A DNA stretch of 64,000 nt from Erigeron canadensis (Eukaryota; Streptophyta; Magnoliopsida; Asterales; Asteraceae), in assembly GCF_010389155.1 (NCBI RefSeq), contig NC_057765.1, positions 24,554,980-24,618,979 on the forward strand, given 5' to 3'. The first letter of the stretch is position 1. Each line of letters opens with the position of its first letter. Under the pieces are notes generated by a model. It was not told the DNA's origin and ran no database searches. It was given only the letters and a program-made list of their open reading frames with translations. A program made the translations under genes and the position numbers. Shown here piece after piece: positions 1 to 14,280 of the stretch.

Positions 1-720
1 GTTTGGCTATATTGTGTTGACCAGAAATTGAGTCAAATTTTTATGCAGACAGGAAGAAATTCTATTTGACGGCATGATTCGACTAAGGGATGGAGTTATT
101 GTATAACAGTTACTTCTTGGACTATTGTACTGTCTACAGTTGGTTCGGATGTTGTGGTATGTCATTCCCTTTTAATAGTTTGAGAATTTCATTTTCTGGT
201 GAATATGATGAAACAGTTGAACATTTGTTTGTTTCTTGTGCATTCGTAAATGAGGTATGGTGGGCAATCACAAAATGGTGTAAATTGGTCCCTTTATTTC
301 CTTTTTGTGTTTGTGACTTGCTAGATGCTCATAAATTTATTCGGGGTACGCCTAAATGGAAAAGGTTAATGCATGGTATAGTTCTTACTAAAATATGGGT
401 TGTATGGCGAAGTCGGAACAAGCTGATTTTTGAGAATAAGTTGGTTAATTGCAATCAGGCGGTTCAAGAAGTGCAGGCTTTAAGCTTCTTATGGATTAGA
501 TCACGGGCCAAATGGACTAACTTGGACTGGGGTAGATGGAAGCATTTCAGAGTCTCTCATTTGTGTTAATAAGTTTATGGTGTCTTGCTATGGAAATGTA
601 GTCAATTGGTGTCAAGATCATGTTGTACTTTGGTGTGAATTTGATACTGTTTGTATTTTGGGTTTTAGCATCCTGCTGACCCATTTATATTAATAGATTC
701 TTTTGACTTGTTTCCGATTA
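1..720 (+). mobile_element. LINE (non-LTR retrotransposon) 3' end, truncated by window edge
   Basis: The reading frame at 90-569 gives about 159 residues that look like the C-terminal zinc-binding region (zf-RVT) of plant LINE reverse transcriptases. An ETVEHLFVSC segment matches the usual Cys/His stretch, followed by a WVVWRSRNKLIFENK segment and a closing Trp-rich tail. The polymerase domain would lie left of the window. The part after the stop (570-720) resembles a LINE 3' untranslated tail. It is a relic, probably not mobile. Similar but shorter relics lie at 19.24 and 56.39 kb. Confidence 0.75.
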
Positions 721-772
721 CATATAATCTGTTTTCTGTAATAACGACCTGAGACACCATGTCCATGTCCAT

Positions 773-805
773 GGTATCCACCGCAACGCGCGAGTACTAT
801 GCTAG
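773..805 (+). mobile_element. Helitron-like 3' terminus
   Basis: A short GC-rich block with CGCAACGCGCG is followed by GCTAG and then T. This matches the usual plant Helitron 3' end: a small GC hairpin, then CTAG, inserted next to T. I cannot place the matching 5' TC end, so the element may include the LINE relic on its left or continue out of the window. Confidence 0.35.
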
Positions 806-3108
806 TATTATAATTATAATTATAATTATAATAAATTAAAAATAATATTATAACCGTATTACAAAATAAAGAAATATAAATATAAATATCGTGTCATGCG
901 ATAAAACATTACTAGGAACCATAAACAAAAATTGTAGATTCAAGGATGACTTATAAAGTTATAATCTTAATCTTAATCTTAATATATACTAAAAGACAAC
1001 TGACCAAACTTCAATTGACCAATCACAACTCTCAATTCCTCAAAATTAATTAAATCAACACATGTCTAAATTAATTTACACTTTTTGATTTTTCATCACC
1101 AATTTACATTTTTAATCCAATTTAAAAATAATAAATATTTTATTGTCTATCTAAATTTGCGATTTAAGTATATATATACAATTAACGGATACATATCTAA
1201 ATAAAGGTTTAAAGACATACGTACGTATAAATCTTTAGTTTATTTATTTCTGAACTAGTAATATAATATTTTATCTATTCAATCTATCTAAGGTTTCATA
1301 CGTAAAATTTCATACATCGCAATATCGAGATTCACATTTATTTCAATTACTGGCATCTTCGTCTTTTTTCTCTTTCAATTATATATTCACCTTATGATAT
1401 TCGATTATTTATTTATTCAGGTTTTTTTTCATAATATCTATATAATAACAAAATATTGCTAAAAATTCGAAAGATTATAACATTTGAATTAATCCGAATT
1501 AATACTTATATTAACATTTTATTTTATTTTATATTATTAACGCTAATCAAACTATTTGAAATATTATTGTTATTGGTAATTGTAATCGGACTATAATTTG
1601 GATGATCATTGTTGTTATTAGTAATTTTAATCAAACTATATTTAGAATACAAATTTTTCTTATATAAACCGTTTACAAATAAAATAACAACACATGAAAT
1701 AATTGAAAACTCCACGAACCAGTTGCTACTTTTATTGTTATTAATAACCACGGCTAACGAAAATAAAATTATTTTTTTTGCAAGACATCAATAAGAACTC
1801 GGATAATTGTGTAAACAAAGTTAAGATATTGTTTCTCTCAAAGAGTTTATATAAAAAAACCATGCAAATCCATTTAAGAGTATATTTTGTATAATAATTT
1901 AAAGTGTGAGTATTAATAACGTTATTATATAAAGTTGAAAGATTAATGTTGTGTTTACCTAATAATAAATTTGGTAATGATAATATTATTTTGATCTAAG
2001 GGTGGTAATTAAAAGTTTGAACTCATCTAACGGTCTTTGTTTCTTTATAAAAGAATTTAACACCTTTTTATATATATATATATATATATATTTTGGTAGA
2101 TTTAGTTAAACTAATAAAGTATCAATTATGAAAATTAAATGTATATGATGTGAAATTATTGCTTTAAAATATGTAATTTAATTATGGGTTCATTTATCTT
2201 TTTCATTTTGTACTTTTAATATTTTAAAAAAATAAGTTATCGTATTATTATATTCTAAATTTAATTAAATTAAAAATAAAGTATCGATTATTAAAAATAA
2301 CTGTATATGATGCGAAATTATTGCTTTAAAATTTGTAATTTAACTATTAAATAACACTATTTTTTTTATAAAGATTAAAATTGTCAAAGGTAAACTTGAG
2401 ATAATCAAGAGATTATTAAAATGGTTAAGATTCACCTATATAATGACCTAAATAAGGGATTAGTGGATACCAAATGGTATATGAGATCAAGAAGTTCCCC
2501 TCTAATTACTTTTTGGTTAAATGTATTATTATTATTATTATTTTTTAATTTTTATGCTTGATTTATATATCGGTAGATATTGTAATGTTATAATAATAAG
2601 AATTTAGCTATATTGAGTATATCCGTCTACTAGGTATATCATATTTTAATTTATAAATGAAATCTAAAAGGTAAGCTTTATTATCATATATTCACAGATA
2701 CACATATCGTTTACATATTACGTCACGTGTCGATCAAAGGATGTCTCAATCATGTTTTAGTAGTATATTGGTAGATATATGTTTACCCATTTCAAGTGGT
2801 TCATTTGCGTTTATTTGTAAGAATTTGTTCAATAAACATGAACACTAATCTATGTTCGTATATCAATTCATGAAATGTTCTTTAAGTTAACAAATGAGCA
2901 TGAACAATGCATTGCTTGAGATTGTTCGATTCGTTTTGAGCCCTACTTGATTGCACTAGTCATTGGTGTATTGAAGAGTAGTTGCCTAACATTCTGTGTT
3001 CTTTTTTCAAATTAAAAGCCATCACTAGGGATTGTGTTACGTGTGTTAACATATGTAAGTATACAGTGAGTAATTTATTATAAAAAGATAGATATTTCGA
3101 ATGGTGTT
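806..3108. other. AT-rich intergenic DNA, no gene seen
   Basis: Very AT-rich sequence with no supported gene. A possible Helitron 5' end (TCTTAATATATACTAAAAG) lies near 975. A (TA)n tract lies at about 2070-2092. A roughly 72-bp sequence occurs twice at 2114-2184 and 2275-2347 and is listed separately. Confidence 0.6.
2114..2347. repeat. Two direct copies of a ~72-bp AT-rich sequence
   Basis: Copies at about 2114-2184 and 2275-2347 share a backbone containing TATATGATG, then GAAATTATTGCTTTAAAAT, with few differences. About 90 bp separate them. This is a local duplication in noncoding DNA. Confidence 0.6.
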
Positions 3109-3970
3109 ATGTATTGGTTCACCAAAGTTAGTGTTATCATTTGTTTCATCGAAAGTCGTGAAGGGTGGTTGTCCACAATGTTGATGTTACGGGCTATCGT
3201 AACGGTGTGTCATGGAGGGCCGTCAGTGTATGCAAATGGGGTATATTGGGTTGCTAAAACAAATGGAAATAATAATAAAAAAATGGATGATGTGGAAGAG
3301 AAAAAATATAATTGATTTAGGGGTAATTTTTAGGTGATGTTACGCTGATATGATAAGGATGCTGACAAAGAGAAACACCATTAATAAACATCCAATGTCC
3401 TTTTTTTTTTTTTTTTCTTTTTCTGCACGTCTGTGTCCCAATAGCTCAACAATGTATGAGATGGGTTGAGATATAGTTAACCTTACTTTTATTAAGGTAA
3501 AGAGGTTGCTTCAAATTTTTAAATAAATCGAAAGAAAGACCTATAAAATCAAACTCTTGACTTATGTCAAAAAAGAGACCAATTAACCACTTAATCTAAC
3601 TTTGTTATTTACAAACGTCAATAATAACATAGACCCAAATGTCTTTACATGAGTTGGACGTGTATGATAGAGTTTGTATTTTTGATTTTGGAAGATGAAA
3701 TAGGAATCTATTTTTTTGACATGAGAGGCTGAGAGAATTTAGTATGGAGTGCACGGCAGACACATAGCGTGAAGACATAAATTAGGCAGGCAACCCCACA
3801 CGGCCACACCACACCACGAACCACTGTTTTTCTCTACTTTACTGTTCATGTCGTTTTGTTGTAAAACACTCAACTCAATATCATCACGTGCATCACCCCC
3901 ACCCCCATTTCCTTTCCTCATTTTCTTATCAAATCAACCCTTACCCCTACCTAAATACTTTCATCCTCCA
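3109..3970. other. Kinase 5' flank; weak ORF relic
   Basis: An open frame at 3109-3315 ends with a segment (PSVYANGVYWVA) faintly like F-box-associated domains. It is too short to call. Poly-T runs occur at 3400-3420. The region from about 3840 is pyrimidine- and C-rich and could be the promoter or leader of the kinase transcript. Confidence 0.3.
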
Positions 3971-4807
3971 ATGAAGAAGGTAAAATCATTACTTACAAGC
4001 CAATATATATATATATATTACTTTTTTGTTTTGTTATCAAAAAGTTAACTTTTTTTAATTGGGTTCCTTTTTATCTTCTGCAGATCAAGACTGTTGATGT
4101 AACCAAACAGATGTTTGTATCATTTGTTAAAACCAGCTGGAACAAGAATGGCAACAGGCTTTTCATTCTTAGAGGTCTTTTTTTTTTCTTTCTTTCTTTT
4201 CTATATGTACCTTTTTATAGTATTATGTGACAATATCAAGTAGTAATACTAATTTGATCATAATGTTTTTCTGTGATGCCCATTTGATAAACAAAACATG
4301 ACTTATGATGCTTAAAGTTTGTTTTACTTTATATAATTGGGTGGGGTTTTTCCATGTTTAAGGTATCCGTTATGGCGAGTCTTTGACTCAGATGTAAACG
4401 GCCATATCGGGGTATCCCCTTGGACTATTTCTGAATGGTTCTGGCCATCCCAAGATCTTCTAACCATTAGGCTACCTTGGTGGTGGTCTACCTTATATGT
4501 TTCATGTCAATTTTGTTAAGTACTAATCTGATCAATATTGTTTTTGACTGATACTAATGCTTAAAGTTTCAAGATTTCTAATTTGTATGTTTTATGTGAA
4601 GTAGTAATAATTAGATCAATAATGCTTTTCACTGATACCCATTTGATTAAGATGACTTATAATGCTTAAAGTTTTAATCTTTGTATGTTTTATGTGAGTA
4701 ATAATTAGATTAATGTCGTTTTTCACTAATACTTTATATGCATAAAAGTTTGTTACTTTAGGTTAATTTTATTGAGTTTTATTGTTTTTTGATTTTGCAG
4801 AAGCTAG
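3971..4807 (+). CDS. Possible 45-codon spliced small ORF in the kinase leader
   Basis: Joining 3971-3979, 4084-4174, 4363-4393 and 4801-4807 gives an open frame of 45 codons. It starts MKKIKTVDVTKQ, contains SWNKNGNRLF and ends in TAG at 4805. All three introns start GT and end AG (AAG/gtaaaa, ctgcag/ATC, tttaag/GTA, tttgcag/AAG). Its last exon is continuous with the kinase start codon 194 nt downstream, so it may be an upstream ORF on the kinase mRNA. It could also be a separate small gene, or just noncoding leader exons whose frame is open by chance. I do not recognise the peptide. The splice pattern is visible; translation is inferred. Confidence 0.35.
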
Positions 4808-5001
4808 CCATATGTATGGACTTCCTTTGCGTTGATATTCATTTACTTAGTAATAGGGAGATCATTATAAATTGTTTATATAGTCATTAGGGCAGTGGAG
4901 GATGACATGTCAATTTTAGAAAATAGCTTACGTTAGATGAGTACTAATTTGGGGAAATTGTGTTAAAGTATGTAATTTTATTATTTCATTGTTTGGGACT
5001 T

Positions 5002-7057
5002 ATGGATCAATGTGGAAAAAAGAGAAAGGGAGTCGAAAATGTAACGGCTAATGTCTTTAGGTCACATGTCTCATTAGGGGACTGTTCGAAGAAAACAAAG
5101 AAATGCAAGGAAGTAGCAGAAGTAATACAAAAAGATATTAATCAAAAAGGCTATATTAAAGGAATTGTGACGGCCCCGCCTTTTGTAAACCTGTGTTCTG
5201 ACCCTCGTGGTAGAGGTCTGAAAAGGAAAATAGGGTGTCTTGACTCAGCTACTAAAATGGGCAGGAAGAAGAAATTCGAGCAAGACTTTGATTCTGGTGA
5301 AACTATTGGCCAAGGGAAGTTTGGATCCGTTGTTAAGTGTAGGAGTAAGGTTAGTGGGGAAGAATTTGCTTGCAAGATTTTACAAAAAGGGGAGGAGATT
5401 GTGCATAAGGAAGTTGAGATCATGCAGCATCTTTCTGGTCATCCTGGAGTGGTGACGTTGAAGGCCGTGTATGAAGATGTTCAAGATTTTCATCTTGTTA
5501 TGGAACTTTGTTCTGGTGGTCGGTTGCTTGATCAGATGAGGCAAGATGGTTTGTTTTCAGAGCAAAAAGCTGCTAATTTGATTAAGGAATTGATGTTGGT
5601 TCTTAAGTACTGTCATGAAATGGGTGTTATTCATCGTGATGTAAAGCCTGAGAACATCCTTCTTTCTGCATCTGGTGTGATTAAGCTTGCAGATTTTGGG
5701 TTGGCTGCTAGAATCGCTAATGGTACTAATTTATATACTTGAGCATTTCTTTATTAAAAAAGAGCGGTTCTAGTGGGTTGGGTTGGTCAAGGTCAAAACA
5801 GGTCATTTGTATGCTGGTGAGGCGGGTCGAGTCAACCTGAAGTACTTTTGGATTGCTAGAACCGCTAATGGTATTGATATTTGTAATTGAGCTTTTCTGT
5901 ATTCTATTCTATTGATGTGGCAAGTGGATAGGTTGAATAACAAGTAATGGGTTTGGTTCACACTACATAACTTTCTGGTAAGGGTTAATATGGGTCAGGA
6001 CAGTCAACCCTTAGACACTTTCTTGTCTTTCCTTCATTGGTTCTTTTCTTATAAACTATTATTGTGATAAGTATCGTTCAAGACTATATCATTATAGCAA
6101 TATTCGAATATTACAAAAATGATTTATAAGATCTTATGTATTTTGAGTACATTGTCGTATCTTTGAAGTTCATCCCATTTACGTATAATTGGGTCCAAAT
6201 TGCCACCTCTACTTTTATTGTACATAAAAAACTGTGAACATGTGGAAGTGTTATTTATTTTTACTTTTGACAACAGGTCAAAGTGTACACGGTGTGGTTG
6301 GAAGTCCCGCATATGTTGCCCCTGAAGTTCTTACAGGTGGTTACTCGGAAAAAGTCGATATATGGAGTGCTGGTGTGGTCCTCCATGCACTTCTGGTCGG
6401 TTTTCTACCATTTGGTGGTGGTTCTGTAAATACGATTTTTGAGGCTGTAAAGAACGTGTCCATTGATTTCCAAAGTGGATTATGGGACTCAGTATCACAA
6501 TCTGGTCGTGATCTAATTGGACATATGCTAACAAGAAATGTATCCGAAAGGTACTCTGCTGATGAAGTACTGCGTAAGCTGCTGATGCTCTATCTAGACA
6601 GATATACATTGGTTTCCATCTAGGAGGTGTTTCGATTTGCGTTTAAAATCAGTTTCAAAACGCAAATTGAAACACCAGTTATTTCTTATAAATCCTTGAT
6701 AATTTTTCTAACGACATAATGCTCTTATGTGTATTAGGACATCCTTGGATCTTATATCACACCAAACCAACTCTAGAGTTCCTAACTTTTAGTACATTGA
6801 CTTCACAACAGCTGACAAACATGATGGAAGTTGAGTCCCAAAGGAACACTAACTTCTTTAGTGAAAGTTCTACTTCATTGTTCCTACATGACATATCTAA
6901 AGACGAAGATTGTTGTATGGTTGATGTGCTTGCTTTGGCAATTTCACGTGTAAGAATCTCAGAGCCAAAACGAAGCCGAATACAGAGTCCTACAAATCCT
7001 GCACAACAGGAACATTCCTCTAACATTACTATGAAGAGTCTATGTACAGCATTTTGA
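5002..7057 (+). CDS. PEPKR2: Serine/threonine protein kinase, PEPKR2-like (CDPK/PEPC-kinase related)
   Basis: Exons 5002-5722, 6277-6573 and 6738-7057 join in frame to 445 residues with GT-AG introns. The start is the first ATG of the open frame; upstream codons are in frame but have no ATG. A basic N-terminal region (residues 1-90) precedes the kinase domain. Visible motifs are glycine loop IGQGKFGSV (102-110), catalytic Lys125, helix-C Glu137, HRDVKPEN (211-218), DFG (231-233) and APE (255-257). The fold ends near HPWIL (341-345), and about 100 residues rich in Ser follow. There are no EF hands, which fits PEPC-kinase-related kinases of the CaMK group rather than CDPKs. The length is close to Arabidopsis PEPKR2. 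Substrate and location cannot be read from the sequence. All key catalytic residues are present, so it should be active. Confidence 0.9.
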
Positions 7058-7976
7058 TGGTATGGCTTCTAATTTGATCGCTTTTTCGTGTATTAATAAG
7101 CTTTTGACCATTTAGTTTGGAAAAACATGGAACTTGTCGATCATCATGTAGATAGAATAGATATATATTACTGTCTGTTATGGTGAGTCTTGTTTCTCCT
7201 ATAGTCATGAAATATGTACCTCTTGTATAATGTTTCATGGTCGAAAATAGTGCTTGTATCGTTGATTTAGGTAAAATTTCAGTTAAAAGTTCACTAGCTA
7301 TCTGTTGTCATTAGAGATTCAAAAAAGTCAGAAATCAGGGCAAAAATAGGTCTGCCTTGCCCTTAGTGGTTCTTTGTTTCAGCAATGAACACAGAGTTAT
7401 TGCACCAATTAGTTAGTAGTAATCAAATGGAATGGTTGGAGCCTGGATTCATATAATACGATGGTTAGGACTTTACTATGACCGTTCGCGTTTATGGTTC
7501 GGGTATCGTATTCAAGTTTCAATCTATGAAGTTGTAAGAAGTGAATATGAAAGAGCTAACTTACTTCTAACTTCACCCATCTGATTTTTAATAGAATCTG
7601 AGGTTTGTGTCTTGCTATTAATGATCATTCTAAGAATGTAGGACCAACATCTCCTTTATTGTGTGTTTTGTTGGAAATTCACAATTATAAATGAGTTCAA
7701 ATCAATGTCCCCAACGGACAAGTAATTTAGTCTACACATATGGTATGTGAGTAACAAAATCACGGGTACAATTACGACAATGCAAACCATGTTCAGCTTT
7801 TTCAGTTAAGCCACCCTACACCGGAGAGGGTGTAGCCGCATACTCGTTGCCAAACCACTGTTAGTGTTCTAGCCGCTTCCCACTCCCACGGGGCCACGAC
7901 CCTAACAATTGACAAAAACTTTAAATAAATAAATAATGGTAATTATTTAATAACAAAAGAGGATTTTAAAAGCTTA
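7058..7976. other. Kinase 3' flank and intergenic DNA
   Basis: This should contain the kinase 3' untranslated region. The rest is noncoding. A more GC-rich patch at about 7800-7905 looks like repeat debris. No gene is supported. Confidence 0.5.
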
Positions 7977-8828
7977 CTAGATTTTAGACCCGTGTCCGAC
8001 ACTGGACACGGGATTTACGATATTATCAATATTAGATCATCATATATTTAATAGATAAATGCTTATAATTTTGAAGATATACAGTTTTAGGTGTTATACT
8101 TTGCAAGTTTTAGTATAATAATCTCAGGTTCGTCATTGTCATTATTAAATATTAACTAAGACATATTGATGGAATTATTTGTCGTAGTCATCTCACAAGG
8201 TACAAATTCTCTATTATAGAATTTTTTTTTTTTTGAAATCAGATGTACTCATAATGTAATATTATTATAAAAGATAATTATGTTATTAAAATATATACAT
8301 ATTTGTGATCATGTAATTGACATTTAAGTATATGTGTATTTAATCATGATGCAGACCCATAACACGAATGTATTTTTTTCAATCACATGTCCTATGATAA
8401 TTAGATAACAATTAAGATTGTTTTAATATTCTTTGATAACAATTAGGACACTTGATTTGAGTGACAATTGTAATTTTAAAAAATAAATATAAATACATTT
8501 TGTAACTTTTTAAAAAAAGATTAAATTTTTTTTCTAAATTTGATGTTAAAAATAAATATAAATTAAATATTTAGGGTTAAAAAATGTAAATTTTTGATGA
8601 AAAATAAAAAAAGTGTAAATTTATGAGACTTTCTACAAATTAATATGAGACTTTTTCTACAAATTAATATAAATACTAATATAATAATATATTTGGATAA
8701 CGATTATTAGGATTTTTAATTTATAGTTAATCTAAATGATGACATAAGCGAAAGTCAATTTGATAAAATTGAGTGATTTAATTGGTTAATAAGTTATTAG
8801 TTCAACTGTCTTATAGTATATATAAAGA
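7977..8828 (-). mobile_element. Non-autonomous Helitron-like element (852 bp)
   Basis: Read on the minus strand it starts TCTTTATATATACTATAAG (at 8828) and ends in a hairpin (CCCGTGTCC...GGACACGGG on the plus strand near 7989-8012) followed by CTAG at 7980-7977. The flanking bases are A and T, the usual Helitron target. It has no coding capacity and is very AT-rich. Confidence 0.65.
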
Positions 8829-9781
8829 TTAAAATTAATATTAAGATAAATATTAAGATTAAGATACAAGTATCTTTTTAAAAATTGTCGGGTGGCCGTC
8901 TCTCCTCTCTTCTAAACTCAAATCCGTCAACGTTTTGTTTTTTTGTTTTTTTTTTTTTTTTAACACAATAAAAAACTTATACTCGTATCAGTTTGTAGTA
9001 TTTGCTAAAATATTCCAACTTTTATCCATTAATGATGTGTGTATCTAAAATATATACAAATTTCGTGTTTTCAGATTTATGTTTTGTTTTTGGATTCAAA
9101 CGATTTCTCACTTTTTATTTTTAATGGCAACCGTTGAATATAACTTTTTTCCCCATACTAAGGTAGTTGATTGTCTTAATCGGGTTACGCTACATCATAG
9201 CCGAGTAGGCATGTAATGAAAAAAACACTAATTGAGACCTCAACAATGTGGTAAAGGAGTTAGTTGGGATATTGAACCCCCAACCATCAAAGGTGAATGC
9301 CGACTCAGACAAAGGTAGTAGGTTGTCTTAATCGGGTTCCGCTACATCATTTCTGAGGAGATGTCTAATGTAAAAAACACTTGAGACCTCCACAATTTGG
9401 TAAATGACCTACCAGGTATTGTACCACGAACCAACGTAAAATCTGGTCAGCTCAGCTGATATCATTGTCTTTTTTCACTTTTCTACATTATGAAATTAGT
9501 CCAACCACAGCGTTGCGTGTCTTAAAACTCAATCACAAGCCACAAGATACCACATAGGATTTTGCATAAATGTAGTTCATAGGATACATAAAAGTAGTTC
9601 ATATATAAATAGATAATTCCATTTTTGAGATTACTCATCAATGGATATTGCATAAATGAAAAGAGTTTCACAAGAACCACTATACACATCTTTACATCAT
9701 GTAGTAAAATTACTGAAAATGATCAAGGTAAAATGATCAAGAAGATAGCTTTAGCGGCAGGCAGAGGAAAGCTTCATTTAA
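8829..9781. other. Intergenic DNA with a 152-bp tandem duplication
   Basis: AT-rich spacer between the Helitron-like element and the PELPK gene. It contains poly-T at about 8940-8960 and the tandem duplication listed separately. The last ~100 bp before 9782 should include the PELPK 3' untranslated region. Confidence 0.5.
9161..9430. repeat. Tandem duplication, ~152-bp unit
   Basis: The block starting AGGTAGTTGATTGTCTTAAT at 9161 recurs at 9313 (AGGTAGTAGGTTGTCTTAAT). Both continue with CGGGTT(A/C)CGCTACATCAT and a GAGACCTC(A/C)ACAAT segment. The second copy is shorter. Probably repeat-derived noncoding DNA. Confidence 0.7.
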
Positions 9782-10114
9782 TCATGGGATCTCAGATGGG
9801 ATAGGAAAGTCATTTGGAAGATTAGGGAACTTTGGAACTGGCAAATCGGATAAATCTGGCACTTCCAGCGATGGCAAATGGGGCAGTTCGGGCTTTGGAA
9901 TCTCAGGTAATAAGTCGGGCAGTTCTGGTTTAGGAAGTTCAGGAAAGTCAAGCTTCGGGATTTCAGGAAAATCTGGAAGTTCTGGCTTAGGAAGATCGGG
10001 GAAATCAATCTCTAAAAGATTTCTTGCCTCGGCTAAAATGATGCTGCTTCGCATTGATGTCAAGGCTATGATCAACAATGGTATGACAAACAAAGGGTAT
10101 CTGTGAGACAACAT
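9782..10114 (-). CDS. Small secreted proline-rich protein, PELPK-like
   Basis: Single-exon frame of 110 residues. Residues 1-30 form a hydrophobic signal peptide with a likely cut after AEA (28-30). The mature part is almost wholly a Pro/Leu/Glu/Asp/Lys repeat: PELP followed by K, D or H occurs four times around residues 44-80, with related PEIPK, PDLP and PNLP units. This matches the plant PELPK-motif cell-wall proteins, which are small, extracellular and linked to growth and defence. It is shorter than Arabidopsis PELPK1, and the tail has degenerate repeats. A TATA-like box lies about 57 bp upstream. A structural role at the wall is inferred from family knowledge. Confidence 0.8.
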   Translation of the reverse strand: MLSHRYPLFVIPLLIIALTSMRSSIILAEARNLLEIDFPDLPKPELPDFPEIPKLDFPELPKPELPDLLPEIPKPELPHLPSLEVPDLSDLPVPKFPNLPNDFPIPSEIP

Positions 10115-10170
10115 TGTAATAAGCTACTTATCGATTTAGAGCTGATTAATTTCTTATAGCTAGATATCGA

Positions 10171-10180
10171 TTTATATAAA
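10171..10180 (-). promoter_or_regulatory. TATA box of the PELPK-like gene
   Basis: TTTATATAAA lies 57-66 bp upstream of the ATG on the minus strand, a normal spacing for a plant TATA promoter. Confidence 0.5.
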
Positions 10181-11753
10181 GTAGACTTGATGGAAGTGAA
10201 GGTTTTGTTGGTAAGTTGGTAGGAAAAGCTAGGTTTGTTAGCTCAACCTCTCATCTATATAAGTTAACCTATACAAGTAAAGCAGATCAATAAATCTTGC
10301 ATAATTTCTTTTCTTATATATGTCATACTTCTTTTGATGGATATAAAAATCTGAAAATAAAAACAAAGAAACAAGGATAGTTGAGATAAACTGATGCGTT
10401 TGTAATTCCGATCCTTAAAGTAACAAAACTAAGCTAGATATAGAACTGGAGCCGGCCATTTTCGTATGTATATATATGGAGTTGAATAATTTATTCATAT
10501 TTTTGTAAATTTACACAGTTTCTTGTTGTCAAGTAAAAGATGCTATTTCTGTTTTCTGAAACATAAAAAAATGTTTTAGTTATAAGTAGTTAGAAAAATT
10601 TACTTCTTGAGTAAACTAAGTATACAACTGTTAATGATATCAGGTTAAGTTTAGTTCATTGTTCTACCAGATGTGACTGACCCATTCCCTTAGGTCCAAG
10701 TTTAAGGTTATTTGGCTGATATAAAAGATTATTTTGAAAACATATAGATCATAAAATATGATCTTTATGCTGGAGGTGTTCCCATAATAATGTGATCAAA
10801 ACCGGATGCCTTACATTTGAGCGGGTCACAACCATTTACAAAACTGTATATTGGGTTATCTCCCAAGCTCGATGAGATAATTAAAGACTTATTAAAAGAT
10901 ATAGTTAGAAACCTTATAGACTCGGGAAACTTGCATAGAACATGACAAGCCTAATAGAAACAGAAAATTTGACCAAATTCAAATGAACATTGCACATGGA
11001 ACAGCCTATAGTGAAAATGCCACATATATTACTAAAATACCTTAATTCGCTCACTGTCTTTTGCAATGGAAACTAGACTTCTAGAGATGTCTAGCCATAT
11101 AGGATTATATATTTTTTGACTTCATTTCGTTCCGGTTAATTCTTGAGTTAGGACTAAAAGCAGGGACTTTAGCTCCTTGAAAGTCAATTTCTGTGAGTTT
11201 TGGTTCAGCTTCTGTGTCAAAAAGTAATTGTAAGGACAAATTGTTTGGTCAAATGCTGGAATCTATTCCTTCTAATTTTTATTTATAGATACTTGAACTT
11301 CATTTATCGTCTGGGTTATTGTGTTGCACACATATTTCTAGTTACAACAGTGTAACTGAACCTGAAAACAGAACAAAATTGTTTTAATATTTAAAGTGAG
11401 AAACTGGTGATAATCTAAATGAGCAGAGATGGTCGAACTGGTCAAGAATTAGGTTAATCTGTTGGTGGTCTTGTTCTTTTGTTTTATCAGCAAGTTCCAC
11501 ACGCTTGGAATGAGCACTCGGCACAGAAGTGCTCTGGCTAAACCAGTAGTGATTCCAACCAAAATATTGTAATTGCAATTTGGTATAACGATTATCATTC
11601 ACACACATGTAAATGCATACCACTTTCTTTCAACAGAAGTGAGGTAAAAACTACTTGGAGTAATTAAGCAAAAAACATAGTGGGTCAAGTAGACACCATT
11701 TGTTCGACATTGATCTCATCTTCGTCGAACATATACAGCAAGCAGCCATATGT
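10181..11753. other. Spacer S1 (first copy of the SCPL-array spacer)
   Basis: From about 10640 this sequence is homologous to spacers at 15.03-16.57, 21.2-22.3, 53.0-53.7, 56.6-58.1 and 62.1-62.5 kb. Shared landmarks include the GAGCGGGTCACAACCATTTA block (10818), the ATTCCTTCTAA block (11270), GTTACAACA-GTGTAACTGAACCTGAAAAC (11341) and a GTGCTCTGGCTAAACCA block (11530). It should hold the SCPL-A 3' untranslated region and downstream DNA. No gene seen. Confidence 0.7.
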
Positions 11754-14016
<2,263 letters not shown>

Positions 14017-14030
14017 TTATTCAAGTGCTT

Positions 14031-14040
14031 CTATATATAG
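14031..14040 (-). promoter_or_regulatory. TATA box of SCPL-A
   Basis: CTATATATAG lies 36 bp upstream of the ATG. The same box at nearly the same distance occurs in SCPL-B, -C and -D, so it is very likely functional. Confidence 0.7.
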
Positions 14041-14280
14041 TAGACTAGTAATCAAGTCCTAGGAACTGTTTTGTCTCATCCTTATGAGAGATTGAAACTG
14101 CCATCCAAGAAACGATTGTTGAGAAAATTCCTTTCTACTCTTCATGAGCCAGCGGGCTCTCATAAGTACCTTTATGGAGTTGTCTCATTTTTATTTATTA
14201 TATCATGCTTTAGACACTTTCATATTTGTCAAGTGAAATATGCTATTCCTTTTTGAAAAAGAACAAACAAAAGAGCTTGA

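Noticed and set aside
3109..3315. F-box-associated domain fragment
   Set aside because: Only about 12 residues look similar; too little to support the family.
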